Below are positions 27,038 to 35,967 of a DNA stretch of 64,000 nt, one piece after another. A program made the translations under genes and the position numbers. The notes beneath the pieces are model-generated. The model did not search any database. It was given only the letters and a program-made list of their open reading frames with translations, and was not told where the DNA came from. Location: assembly GCA_018829465.1 (NCBI GenBank), contig JAHJTN010000006.1:186001-250000 (forward strand), written 5' to 3'. The DNA comes from Bacteroidota bacterium (GTDB lineage: Bacteria; Bacteroidota; Bacteroidia; Flavobacteriales; Flavobacteriaceae). How positions within the stretch are numbered: position 1 is the first letter of the stretch; every line of letters begins with the position of its first letter.

Positions 27038-27856
27038 ATGAAAGTTGTCGAACCAACCACCGAAAAAACCTCCCGTTACGATCATTTGGAAAAAATGAGC
27101 ACGCGAGAGTTGTTGACCAACATAAACCAAGAAGATGATACCGTTCCCAAAGCGGTGAAAAAAGTAATCCCGCAAATAGAAAATTTGGTCGATGCCATAG
27201 TCGAAAAAATGCAGTTGGGCGGTCGTCTTTTTTATATTGGTGCAGGAACAAGTGGCCGACTTGGCATACTCGATGCTTCCGAATGTCCGCCCACCTATGG
27301 CGTGCCACATGACTGGGTTATCGCATTGATTGCCGGTGGCGACCAAGCTGTCCGAAAAGCGGTTGAAAACGCGGAAGACGACTGGAGACAAGCCTGGAAA
27401 GATCTACAAACGCACATGATTAACCCAGATGATGTGTTGGTTGGGATTGCCGCCTCGGGTACGACGCCTTATGTGATAGGCGGACTGAAAGATGCGCGAA
27501 AAAACGGGGTCATTACCGGTTGTATCACTTGTAACGATAAGAGTCCGCTCGCTGCCGAAGCCGATTTTCCTATTGAAGTGGTGGTTGGGCCGGAATTTGT
27601 CACCGGCAGCACCCGCATGAAAGCCGGAACCGCCCAAAAACTCATTTTGAACATGATTTCTACTTCAGTCATGATCAAACTTGGCCGTGTGGAGGGAAAC
27701 AAAATGGTGGACATGCAGCTATCAAACAAAAAGTTGGTCAATCGGGGTGTGCGGATGATTGTAAAAAGTATTGGTGTGGATGCGCATACAGCCGATGCAC
27801 TTCTAAAAAAACACGGCAGTGTTCGCAAAGCTGTGGAAGCTTTTAAAAATCATTAA
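27038..27856 (+). CDS. murQ: N-acetylmuramic acid 6-phosphate etherase
   Basis: 272 residues, SIS-domain family. MurQ removes the lactyl ether of MurNAc-6-P to give GlcNAc-6-P, the step after AnmK. GAGTSGRLGILDASECPPTYG region near residue 68, ASGTTPYVIGGL near 139 and GSTRMKAGTAQKLILNM near 190 are family signatures. It is the last gene of the plus-strand locus and converges with the nfu gene. Slightly shorter than E. coli MurQ (298). Confidence 0.95.
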   Translation: MKVVEPTTEKTSRYDHLEKMSTRELLTNINQEDDTVPKAVKKVIPQIENLVDAIVEKMQLGGRLFYIGAGTSGRLGILDASECPPTYGVPHDWVIALIAGGDQAVRKAVENAEDDWRQAWKDLQTHMINPDDVLVGIAASGTTPYVIGGLKDARKNGVITGCITCNDKSPLAAEADFPIEVVVGPEFVTGSTRMKAGTAQKLILNMISTSVMIKLGRVEGNKMVDMQLSNKKLVNRGVRMIVKSIGVDAHTADALLKKHGSVRKAVEAFKNH

Positions 27857-27918
27857 TTGATCGATTTTCAGACAGATATCACTCAAATACAGTCTGTTAT
27901 TGAGAAGTTTTTTCGGGA

Positions 27919-28158
27919 TTAGGCCACATTGAGCACTTCCTTAATCTCAGGTACGTGCTTTTTGATGGTTTCTTCCACGCCGAGTTTCATGGTCATTTGG
28001 TTGATTCGGCAACCGACGCAATTTCCTTCCAAACGCACTTTCACCACTTTGTCTGAATCAATACTGACCAAAGAGATGTTGCCACCGTCGTTTAAAAGAT
28101 AGGGACGAATTTCATCGAGGGCCGTTTCCACTTTCTGTTTCAACTCTTCATTTTCCAT
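27919..28158 (-). CDS. NifU-like (NFU domain) Fe-S scaffold protein
   Basis: 79 residues forming a single NFU domain. GNCVGCRINQMT near residue 45 supplies the CxxC pair that holds a [4Fe-4S] cluster for transfer to client proteins. Cytoplasmic. Four bases downstream of mrp, another Fe-S carrier, so both are expressed together. Confidence 0.92.
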   Translation of the reverse strand: MENEELKQKVETALDEIRPYLLNDGGNISLVSIDSDKVVKVRLEGNCVGCRINQMTMKLGVEETIKKHVPEIKEVLNVA

Positions 28159-28162
28159 AAGC

Positions 28163-29287
28163 TTATTTTTTTACGGCAGCGCAACCTGCCATGGTCGTAA
28201 TCTTTACTGCCTCGGATGGTGGCAATTCTTTGTTTCTGATGACGAGTTCTTGTACGATGTTTTTCGTAAGGTTTTCAAATGATTTTGACACTGCTGTATC
28301 TGTTTGCAGTGCCGCCGGTCGTCCGGCATCGCCAGCCTCTCTGACGCTTTGCACTAGCGGAAGCTCGCCCAAAAAAGGAATTTCCAAATCATCGGCCAAA
28401 TTTTTAGCGCCGGATTGACCAAAAATATAATATTTGTTGTCGGGCAATTCTGCCGGTGTAAAATAGGACATATTCTCAACAATGCCCAAAACGGGTACAT
28501 TGATACTCTCCTGCTGAAACATGGCAACGCCTTTTCTGGCATCGGCCAATGCTACATTCTGGGGTGTGCTGACTACCACCGCACCTGTAACCGGCAACGA
28601 CTGCATAATGGAGAGGTGAATGTCGCCGGTGCCGGGTGGCAAATCAATCAATAAAAAATCTAAAGCACCCCAATGGGCGTCAAATATCATTTGGTTTAAT
28701 GCCTTTGCGGCCATAGGACCACGCCAAATCACAGCTTGGTTGGGTTGTGTAAAAAATCCGATAGAAAGTATTTTTACACCGTAGTTTTCAACCGGTTTCA
28801 TCAGCGAACGGCCGTTAATATCTACCGCCAAAGGGCGTTCCAAAGCCACGTCAAACATAATGGGAATAGACGGCCCGTAAATATCTGCATCTAAAACGCC
28901 TACGGAAAATCCCATTTTTGCTAGCGAAACTGCCAAATTTGCCGTCACTGTTGATTTACCTACGCCACCTTTTCCGGAAGCAACCGCAATGATGTTTTGA
29001 ATTCCGGGTATTGCTTTTCCTTTGATTTCCGGTTTGTCCGGAACTTCTACCTTGGCATTGATTTGCAGGGAAAGTGAGGAACCGAACTGCGCTTCAAGTG
29101 TTTTTTTTATATCGGTCTCCAAACGGTGTCTGATGTGGTGTGAAGGTGTGTTGAGTTTGAGATCTACTACAACCTCATCTCCAAAACAAACCAAATTGGT
29201 TACCGTTTTGTCATCTATTATGTTACTTCCTTGTCCGGGTAAACTGATTTTTGCGAGTGCCTCGGAAACTTCTTTCTTGCTAATCAT
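28163..29287 (-). CDS. Mrp/Nbp35 family P-loop ATPase (ApbC)
   Basis: 374 residues. An N-terminal MIP18/DUF59 domain (about 1-90) precedes a deviant Walker A P-loop VASGKGGVGKSTVTANLA near 106 and the family segment VLDADIYGPSIP near 134. Mrp proteins load or transfer Fe-S clusters. The CxxC pair seen after the ENMS motif in many homologues is absent here (ENMSYFTPAELPDNKYY); the only Cys residues I see are near 34 and in the tail GCAAVKK. Bacteroidota homologues may share this form. Confidence 0.92.
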   Translation of the reverse strand: MISKKEVSEALAKISLPGQGSNIIDDKTVTNLVCFGDEVVVDLKLNTPSHHIRHRLETDIKKTLEAQFGSSLSLQINAKVEVPDKPEIKGKAIPGIQNIIAVASGKGGVGKSTVTANLAVSLAKMGFSVGVLDADIYGPSIPIMFDVALERPLAVDINGRSLMKPVENYGVKILSIGFFTQPNQAVIWRGPMAAKALNQMIFDAHWGALDFLLIDLPPGTGDIHLSIMQSLPVTGAVVVSTPQNVALADARKGVAMFQQESINVPVLGIVENMSYFTPAELPDNKYYIFGQSGAKNLADDLEIPFLGELPLVQSVREAGDAGRPAALQTDTAVSKSFENLTKNIVQELVIRNKELPPSEAVKITTMAGCAAVKK

Positions 29288-29327
29288 GGCCGCGAAACTA
29301 AAAAATTCTTATTTTTATTTAATCTAA

Positions 29328-29335
29328 CAAAGATA
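29328..29335 (-). promoter_or_regulatory. Promoter -7 box for mrp-nfu
   Basis: TATCTTTG on the minus strand matches TAnnTTTG exactly, 41 bases before the mrp ATG. No clear -33 element. Confidence 0.45.
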
Positions 29336-29449
29336 ACACCTTTCTTGTATTTTTTGAATATTTGTTAATTGAAAATTAAGAATCTCTTTGAAAAGATGAA
29401 TGCGGCTGTAGCTTGAAAAATAGATTTAAGTAAGTGACAACTCCGTCTC

Positions 29450-29779
29450 TCAGTCTTTCAACTTATCATTTTGGTGGTGCCGGTCGTGGTCGCGTTGGGT
29501 TTTTAATTCGAGTTTTTTGTCGAAGGCAGACTGCAAATCCACGCCGGTTTGGTTGGCCAAACACAAAACCACAAAAACCACATCAGCCAATTCTTCACCC
29601 AAATCTTTGCTCTTGTCCGATTCTTTCTCGCTTTGTTCGCCATATCTGCGGGCAATGATTCTCGCCACTTCGCCTACTTCTTCTGTGAGTTGTGCCATGT
29701 TGGTGAGTTCGTTAAAGTACCGAACGCCGTGGTTTTTAATCCAACTATCAACTTGTTTTTGGGCATTTTGAATATCCAT
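29450..29779 (-). CDS. MazG-like nucleotide pyrophosphohydrolase
   Basis: 109 residues, all-alpha NTP pyrophosphatase fold. The metal-binding acidic residues appear as LTEEVGEVARI near 29 and LGEELADVVFV near 58. It should hydrolyse nucleoside triphosphates to monophosphates as a housekeeping function. It is 12 bases downstream of the last DUF3857 protein and probably the last gene of the rsgA-dtd-DUF3857 transcription unit. Confidence 0.87.
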   Translation of the reverse strand: MDIQNAQKQVDSWIKNHGVRYFNELTNMAQLTEEVGEVARIIARRYGEQSEKESDKSKDLGEELADVVFVVLCLANQTGVDLQSAFDKKLELKTQRDHDRHHQNDKLKD

Positions 29780-29791
29780 GAAATTGTGGTT

Positions 29792-31816
29792 TTATATTTT
29801 TTTGATCACGATGGGTTCTTTGTTTTTGAGTACAATTTGCTCGTAATAGTTTTTAATCATCACATATCCTTCCGAGGAAATCAAAGGTGCGTGGATGTTG
29901 GAAGTCAGTTTAATCTGAACCTGGTTTCCCCTAGATGTGATGTTGTACTGATAGCTTCCAATGCCTTCCGGAAGTTCAAATGCCACACTTTCGGGTACGG
30001 ACTCTAGTGTGTAATCTTCGGGGATATTGATGGTAATGAGATATTGTGATTCGGCAGGAAAACTAAAATCTATCGGATAATCGCGTTTTTCGAGTTTAAA
30101 AGGATTTTCTTGTCGGGATGAAAACAACAGCGGACTTACATAGATTTTATCGCCGATGATTTCGCATTGGTCTTCTTTGGAAAACTCAAAATTTTCGATG
30201 ATGGGTTTAGACAAATCTGTCTCGTTTTGCAAATTGTAGTTGTCCACAACGATATCGGAAGTAAAAACCTTGTTTTCTAAATAATCGAGATATTGTTCGC
30301 GGTTCTGCCTGCTGTGATTTTCGCGAAAGTTGAAAGCATACTGGTCAAAGTGCTGTATCCTTACTTTACCGGAAGCACTGCCATCGGAACTTAAATTGGC
30401 AGACACGTAAACAACCTTTTTAGATGGGGTTTTTGGTGTCAAATTGACCGATTCGGAGGTACCGTCCGGCTTCACCATATAGCCAATCCAATTGATGGCG
30501 CGTTCGGGCAAAATATTGGGAACGGCAAATTTTTCGGTTGCATCGAGCAAGAAGCTGCCCTGGTTTGTAATCACGTTAACAACCACATAGTTAAATCCTT
30601 GTTGGGTTGGAAAAATGGGAATACCGTGGCTGCGTGTGCTGACCAAAACGGGGTTGGCCTGCAAACCGGCTTCGCGCAACATGGCGGTGAGTATTAAATT
30701 GATTTCACCGGAATTTCCCGAGCCTTTTTCATAAGCTTTTTCCAAACCATCTTCTGTGTATAATCGTTTTTCCTGATTCCAATTCATTTTTTGCTTCACA
30801 TGCGAAAAAATAGCCACGGCTTTTTGCAGCGTGTCTTGTATGCCGGCTGTAGCGGAAGCCAAATCGGATTTGAAGTAGCCCGTTTTGCTCAATTGCTTTC
30901 CAAAGTTTTCGTATTCGTTCATGTTTTTGGCCACGTCATTCCAAGTTTGCGACAGCATTTTGTATGGGCTGTTGAAGAATTTGGTGCCCGTCAGTTCATA
31001 TCGAACAGCTGTACGGTAGTTGTCTATATTGCTGACAAAAGACTCGTCTCGCATGGCCGGAATGTTTTCTCCGCTAACGTAGTAGGTGGTTTCGTTTACA
31101 CTAACTTTCTCCGAAACCATTTTCGTCTGTTGGACGCCGGTTTCTAAACCCGCATCTCCGGAAACCTTGCCTGTGAGCTGCACCAGACGCAAACTCTTTT
31201 TTTCGTTAAACGTCAACGGATACATTCCTTTGACGTGTTGCTTGAATATGTAATATTCGGGTACGACCACTTCCGATACTACTTTGTCAACCGGGATGTC
31301 TTCTTGAAACCGCAATTCGGGTATGTTCCACAAAAAAGGCGAAGATACTTTGTAGCTGATGTCAACAACCGAACCTTCTTTTACATTGGGCGGCGTGATG
31401 GAAGCTTTGTTATAAAAATCTGAAACTTTTTCCTGAAAAATATTTTCGTCATTTAACTTGGTTTTCTCTTCCTTACCGCCCACCAAATTATAGGTAAACC
31501 CCTTTATAGAGCCTATTTTTTCTTTGTCTTTGTTGTCCACATATAAAAAAACCAATTTGTTGGCTGCGTCCAAACCGTTCTTGTTGTAGATTTTGATACG
31601 TTCAAAAACTTCTGTGACGAGGATAAACCAATCGGTGCTTTTGCTATATACATATTCTGTTTTGTATTCTCTGTACAAAACCGCAGCAGCAGCTTCGGGG
31701 TCTGTTGGATGTTGGGTTTGACTCAGGGTTTGTGCGTCAATTTTACCGAATTTCACGTCCTGGGCTCTTCCTAAAACGGATACTAACATCAGTAAGATTA
31801 TGATTGTTTTTTTCAC
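29792..31816 (-). CDS. DUF3857/transglutaminase-like exported protein, paralogue 1 (Ser at the Cys position)
   Basis: 674 residues. Signal peptide (VSVLGRAQ end). The paralogue family motif FGKIDAQTLSQTQHPTDPEA follows at once. A DUF3857 beta domain fills about 60-260 and a transglutaminase-like core about 290-430, then a beta-rich C-terminal domain. At the expected catalytic Cys the sequence reads GSGNSGEINLILTAML, so Ser replaces Cys; the expected His is Tyr (QGFNYVVV); the Asp (LLDATEK) remains. It therefore should not act as a cysteine transglutaminase or protease. Periplasmic or surface; function unknown. Confidence 0.85.
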   Translation of the reverse strand: MKKTIIILLMLVSVLGRAQDVKFGKIDAQTLSQTQHPTDPEAAAAVLYREYKTEYVYSKSTDWFILVTEVFERIKIYNKNGLDAANKLVFLYVDNKDKEKIGSIKGFTYNLVGGKEEKTKLNDENIFQEKVSDFYNKASITPPNVKEGSVVDISYKVSSPFLWNIPELRFQEDIPVDKVVSEVVVPEYYIFKQHVKGMYPLTFNEKKSLRLVQLTGKVSGDAGLETGVQQTKMVSEKVSVNETTYYVSGENIPAMRDESFVSNIDNYRTAVRYELTGTKFFNSPYKMLSQTWNDVAKNMNEYENFGKQLSKTGYFKSDLASATAGIQDTLQKAVAIFSHVKQKMNWNQEKRLYTEDGLEKAYEKGSGNSGEINLILTAMLREAGLQANPVLVSTRSHGIPIFPTQQGFNYVVVNVITNQGSFLLDATEKFAVPNILPERAINWIGYMVKPDGTSESVNLTPKTPSKKVVYVSANLSSDGSASGKVRIQHFDQYAFNFRENHSRQNREQYLDYLENKVFTSDIVVDNYNLQNETDLSKPIIENFEFSKEDQCEIIGDKIYVSPLLFSSRQENPFKLEKRDYPIDFSFPAESQYLITINIPEDYTLESVPESVAFELPEGIGSYQYNITSRGNQVQIKLTSNIHAPLISSEGYVMIKNYYEQIVLKNKEPIVIKKI

Positions 31817-32017
31817 ACGAATACATTTAGATTAAATATTAAAATTTACGTCTTTAAGCAAAAATTGACCCACCCAAAAAGCCCATGATTTATTCATCTC
31901 CTTCTGTGGAGGCGCCTTCTTAGGCTTTAGTAAATCCTTCAATGAGGGTTTCATCTTATAGTTCTTTAAAAATTTAGTTTTTGGGTACCAATTCGCTAAA
32001 ACTTGGTTAAAACCGGC

Positions 32018-34027
32018 TTATATTTTCACTAGTACAATTTTTTCTGTTTCTTTCTGTATGATTTGGTTGTAGTAGGCCTTCAAATTTGGATATTCAGAAG
32101 CCGGTATCACACTTTGGTTGATGTCGAAAGTCGCCATAATTTGAAGACTGTTTTGAATTTCCGAAACATTGAGTCTAAAGCTTCCGAAATTATTAGGCAT
32201 TGCCATAGACACACCTTCCGGCAAACTTTCTACTTGATAGCCTTCGGGTAATTTAAGGATTACCGTGTATTTTTCAGTTTGCGGATAGGTGAAATCGACA
32301 GGGTATTGGCGAGATTCTAATTTGAAAGGATTTTCGGTTGCCGTTAGAAAAAGAAGCGGCGAAAAATATATTTTATTGCCAATTTGCTCACATTGGTCTT
32401 CTGCTGAAAAAGAAATCGTCTCAATGATGGGTTTGCTTCTATCTGTCATATGATCAACTTTGTAGTCCACAATTTCAATTCCGTTGAACTTATTTTCCAG
32501 TTTTGTAAGATATTGGGTTTCGTCGGTTTTAAAATATTGCCGGCGGTGATTGAGCGCATGGTGATCGGATTGGGAAATTCGCATTTTCCCGGACACTGTT
32601 CCATCTGCGTTCACCTCTCCCATAATCATATAGGTTTTGTTGGAATTTTTATTGGGCGTCATGTCAATTCTTCGAACAGAATAGTCATCTCTAACCAGCA
32701 TACCAAACCAGTTGAGGGTTCTGTCGGGCAATGTGTTTGGTGTTGAAAATTTGTCTGATGCATCCAACAAAATATAACCCTGATCTGTCTCTATGGCTGC
32801 AATCACATAGTTAAAGCCTTCTCTGGTAGGAAAGAGCCTGATGCCGTGGTCGCGCGTACTGACCAAAACCGGATGGGCATTGACGTCTGCTGCCCTGAGC
32901 ATGGCTGTCAAAATTAAATTTATCTCTGCCACATTGCCCGTTGCTTCTTCATATGCCTCAGAAAGTCCCTGGCGCGTATAGAGCCCTTGATAGCCGTCCC
33001 AATTCATTTTGTTCTGGACAAAATTGAAGATTTTAGCCGCCTTTTCCATAGGATCTGTACTAGCGCCTACCAAAGCAGGCAAATCATCTTTGAAGTAACT
33101 TTTCTTGGAAAGGGCGCCCCCAAAGCTGGCAGATTTATAGATGGTTTCGGCTACTTGTTCCCATGATTTGGTGTAGTACTTTATGGGTTCACCGGGCATA
33201 TTGACGGCATTCAGCTCAAATTTTATAGCGGTGCGGTAGTTGTCGATGTTGTTGACATAGCTCTCGTCTATCAATGCCGGCACTTGCTTTGCGGTCATCT
33301 CAAAAACATCTTCTCGATACGTGATATCGGTCGTTTGCGTTCTTGGGGCAGTATTAACATAGCCTGTGCCTTCAGTTTTATATTTTAGTTGAATTGTTTT
33401 TTGTTCGGATGAATTTTTTACGTCAAACGGAAAATAACCCTTACCTTGTTTGTTAAAAATAAAGTATTCCGGAACCCTGAATTTTGCTTCGACATAATCA
33501 AGCGGTATGTCGTGTTGAAATTGAAATTCGTCCACATTGAAAATAAAGGGCGAAACCACGGTATATTCTATATCAATTACACTTCCTTTTTTGACCCCCG
33601 GCATGGTAATTACGACCTTGTTGAGATAGTCGTTTAGGTTTTCTTCATAGATGCCGTCATTTTTCAACTTAATCTCTTCTATTTTATCATTTTCCAAGTT
33701 GTAAGTATAGCCTTTTGAACGCATAATCCGCTCTCTATCGCTGCCATCTTTGTATAAATAAATTTCAAAATTTCCGTGATCCAATCCGGTTTCCGAATAA
33801 ATTTTGACCCGCATAAAAGTAGTTGAATTAAGGCTCCAACCAATATTGTCTTGATAGTCAAAAAATACGTTCTTTTTTTTATAAATAATGGCCGCCGCGG
33901 CATCCGGTTCGGCGGTGTGCTGATCTTGTAAAAGTAGCGCGCGATCTACCTTGCCGAATTTTACTTCTTGAGCCTGAACGGCAGTGATGCAAATGCATAG
34001 AAACAAGAGAAAAGTGTTATTTTTCAT
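32018..34027 (-). CDS. DUF3857/transglutaminase-like exported protein, paralogue 2 (Val at the Cys position)
   Basis: 669 residues, same architecture as its neighbours: signal peptide ending AVQAQ, family motif FGKVDRALLLQDQHTAEPDA, DUF3857 domain, transglutaminase-like core, C-terminal beta domain. The catalytic region reads ATGNVAEINLILTAML, with Val at the Cys position; His is replaced by Tyr (GFNYVIA) and Asp kept (LLDASDK). Separated from paralogue 1 by 201 bases that hold no gene, and only five bases from paralogue 3. Confidence 0.85.
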   Translation of the reverse strand: MKNNTFLLFLCICITAVQAQEVKFGKVDRALLLQDQHTAEPDAAAAIIYKKKNVFFDYQDNIGWSLNSTTFMRVKIYSETGLDHGNFEIYLYKDGSDRERIMRSKGYTYNLENDKIEEIKLKNDGIYEENLNDYLNKVVITMPGVKKGSVIDIEYTVVSPFIFNVDEFQFQHDIPLDYVEAKFRVPEYFIFNKQGKGYFPFDVKNSSEQKTIQLKYKTEGTGYVNTAPRTQTTDITYREDVFEMTAKQVPALIDESYVNNIDNYRTAIKFELNAVNMPGEPIKYYTKSWEQVAETIYKSASFGGALSKKSYFKDDLPALVGASTDPMEKAAKIFNFVQNKMNWDGYQGLYTRQGLSEAYEEATGNVAEINLILTAMLRAADVNAHPVLVSTRDHGIRLFPTREGFNYVIAAIETDQGYILLDASDKFSTPNTLPDRTLNWFGMLVRDDYSVRRIDMTPNKNSNKTYMIMGEVNADGTVSGKMRISQSDHHALNHRRQYFKTDETQYLTKLENKFNGIEIVDYKVDHMTDRSKPIIETISFSAEDQCEQIGNKIYFSPLLFLTATENPFKLESRQYPVDFTYPQTEKYTVILKLPEGYQVESLPEGVSMAMPNNFGSFRLNVSEIQNSLQIMATFDINQSVIPASEYPNLKAYYNQIIQKETEKIVLVKI

Positions 34028-34032
34028 GGCTG

Positions 34033-35967
34033 TTAGGATTTAATTTTTTCAATAATAATTTTATCGTTTTGTTTGTTGACGATTTTCTCAAAAAATGCTT
34101 TAAAAAGCGAATAATAGGTGGGTGCAACCACAGATCGCTTCGTGGTAAGTTCATATTTTAAAAAAATCTTGTCGTCTATTTGTTTTATTTCGTAGTCATA
34201 CGAAGCCAAATCATCTACAAATTTTAAATGCAAAGATTTGGGCAGGTAGGTTACTTTATAATCCTCGGGTATGCTGAATTCTGCTTCCAAAATTTCAGAT
34301 TTGGGAAAGACAAAATCTATGGGATATTCGCGTTTGGTTGCTTTAAATGGGTTTTCGTTCATCTTTAAAAACATGGTGGGCGAAAAGTATATCTTTCCGT
34401 CAATGATATCAGCCTGATTCTCTGAAAGGAATTGGTAATTTTCGCGAAAATTTGTTGCGGTTTTATCTTCGTGATTGTCGGTCAGTTCACTTAGCTCAAT
34501 ATTATAAAAATCTTCTAACGACTTGGCATAGTCGTTCTGATAATCCATCTTTTTGACGGCTAAGTAAAGTAACATAAACTGCCTACTCATCTCGTTTTCA
34601 ATGCTTCCCCTTATGTCACCATTTTCATCTACTTCCGCTTTTAGCAGGCTTCTACTGACGGACAAATCTTCCGGAAAAAGGTTGATTTCTTTGTAAGTGT
34701 TATTTTTTCGCATCAGTTTGCCGTTCCAATTGATGGCGCGCAACGGCAAAACATTTTTAAGACTGTACTTTTCGGTTGCATCAAAGAGGATGTCTTGTCC
34801 ATTTAAAAAGATGGAAGCAATGACGTAGTTAAAACCCTGCATGCTGGGGAACACCGGTATGCCATAATCGCGTGTGCTGGACAATACAGGATTGGCCTCA
34901 AAGCCGGCTTCTCTGAACATGGCAGTCAAAATCATATTGATTTCTCCGGAATTGCCTTTGTTGGCATCGTATGCATCAGAAAGTCCTTGAAAGGTAGCAA
35001 AAGAAGCATTGCCATTCCAAGTCATTTTTTCTTTGACAAATTCAAATATGGCTTCTGCCAATTGAAGCGAATCGCTGTAGTTGTTTGCTAATATTTTTTG
35101 GAGGTCTTTCGAAAAGTATCTCGATTTTTTAAGCTCATCGCCAAAGTAGTCACTTTTATAGATGGTTCTTGTGACCTCTTCCCAATTGTATCCTAATTTT
35201 TTGGTCGGAAAAGGATAACGCGTTTGCATGAGTTCAAATACCGTGCTGGCGCGATAATTTTCTATGTTGTTGATGTATTCTTCTTCTTTAAGTGCCGGTA
35301 TATCGGTGGCTGTAATTTCGTAGATTTGATTGATGTCTTTGTTGTACACATTGTAGTGAATGTCTTCAAAACCTTTGGTATAAGCCTTAAACACTAAGTA
35401 ATTCGGAATAAAAATATCTGCTTCTGACCTATCTACAGGAATGGGAAATTGATGCACCACATCCCGAAGTGATACGGGATAAGGATTGATAATGGTATAG
35501 GACAAATCCAGAATGGCACCTTCTTTAAGGTTCGGAAATGTGACCGTTTCTGTTCGGATATAACTGTTGACGGCTTGGTTAAAAACATTGTCTCTGCCGA
35601 CCAAATCTGCATAGATGGTATCGTTTTCGAGTGTGAGGGTCGTCCCTGTTAGGGTTTTGACGTAATCGCCATTGTTGTTACTTCTCCGCACGAGCGGAAT
35701 GACGTGATTGCCCCAATCAAATCCTTTTTTGTTGTAAATTTTGTAACGAAAAAAATATTCCGTTTTGATTATCAAATTCGTCAGGGTCGAGCCTTCAAAA
35801 TACGTTTTTTGATATTTATACAATATGGCGGCCTCCGCCTCCGGATCTTTGGGATGCTGTTTTTCAAGCAATTGTTCTTTAGTGACAACCCCAAACTGTA
35901 TTTTCTCGGTTTGGGCGGCCAAGCTAAAGGCCAAACAAAAAGCACCTATGACAAGACTGAATCTCAA
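34033..35967 (-). CDS. DUF3857/transglutaminase-like exported protein, paralogue 3 (Ser at the Cys position)
   Basis: 644 residues. Signal peptide ending SLAAQ, then FGVVTKEQLLEKQHPKDPEA. The transglutaminase-like core reads NKGNSGEINMILTAMF, Ser for Cys; GFNYVIAS, Tyr for His; LFDATEK, Asp kept. Its ATG overlaps the stop of paralogue 4 by four bases, so it is coupled to it. Likely arose by tandem duplication with paralogues 1 and 2, which it resembles more than paralogue 4. Confidence 0.85.
   Translation of the reverse strand: MRFSLVIGAFCLAFSLAAQTEKIQFGVVTKEQLLEKQHPKDPEAEAAILYKYQKTYFEGSTLTNLIIKTEYFFRYKIYNKKGFDWGNHVIPLVRRSNNNGDYVKTLTGTTLTLENDTIYADLVGRDNVFNQAVNSYIRTETVTFPNLKEGAILDLSYTIINPYPVSLRDVVHQFPIPVDRSEADIFIPNYLVFKAYTKGFEDIHYNVYNKDINQIYEITATDIPALKEEEYINNIENYRASTVFELMQTRYPFPTKKLGYNWEEVTRTIYKSDYFGDELKKSRYFSKDLQKILANNYSDSLQLAEAIFEFVKEKMTWNGNASFATFQGLSDAYDANKGNSGEINMILTAMFREAGFEANPVLSSTRDYGIPVFPSMQGFNYVIASIFLNGQDILFDATEKYSLKNVLPLRAINWNGKLMRKNNTYKEINLFPEDLSVSRSLLKAEVDENGDIRGSIENEMSRQFMLLYLAVKKMDYQNDYAKSLEDFYNIELSELTDNHEDKTATNFRENYQFLSENQADIIDGKIYFSPTMFLKMNENPFKATKREYPIDFVFPKSEILEAEFSIPEDYKVTYLPKSLHLKFVDDLASYDYEIKQIDDKIFLKYELTTKRSVVAPTYYSLFKAFFEKIVNKQNDKIIIEKIKS

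Noticed and set aside
31817-32017. Possible remnant gene between DUF3857 paralogues 1 and 2
   Set aside because: No frame longer than a few dozen codons and no similarity to the flanking paralogues could be seen in this 201-base gap.
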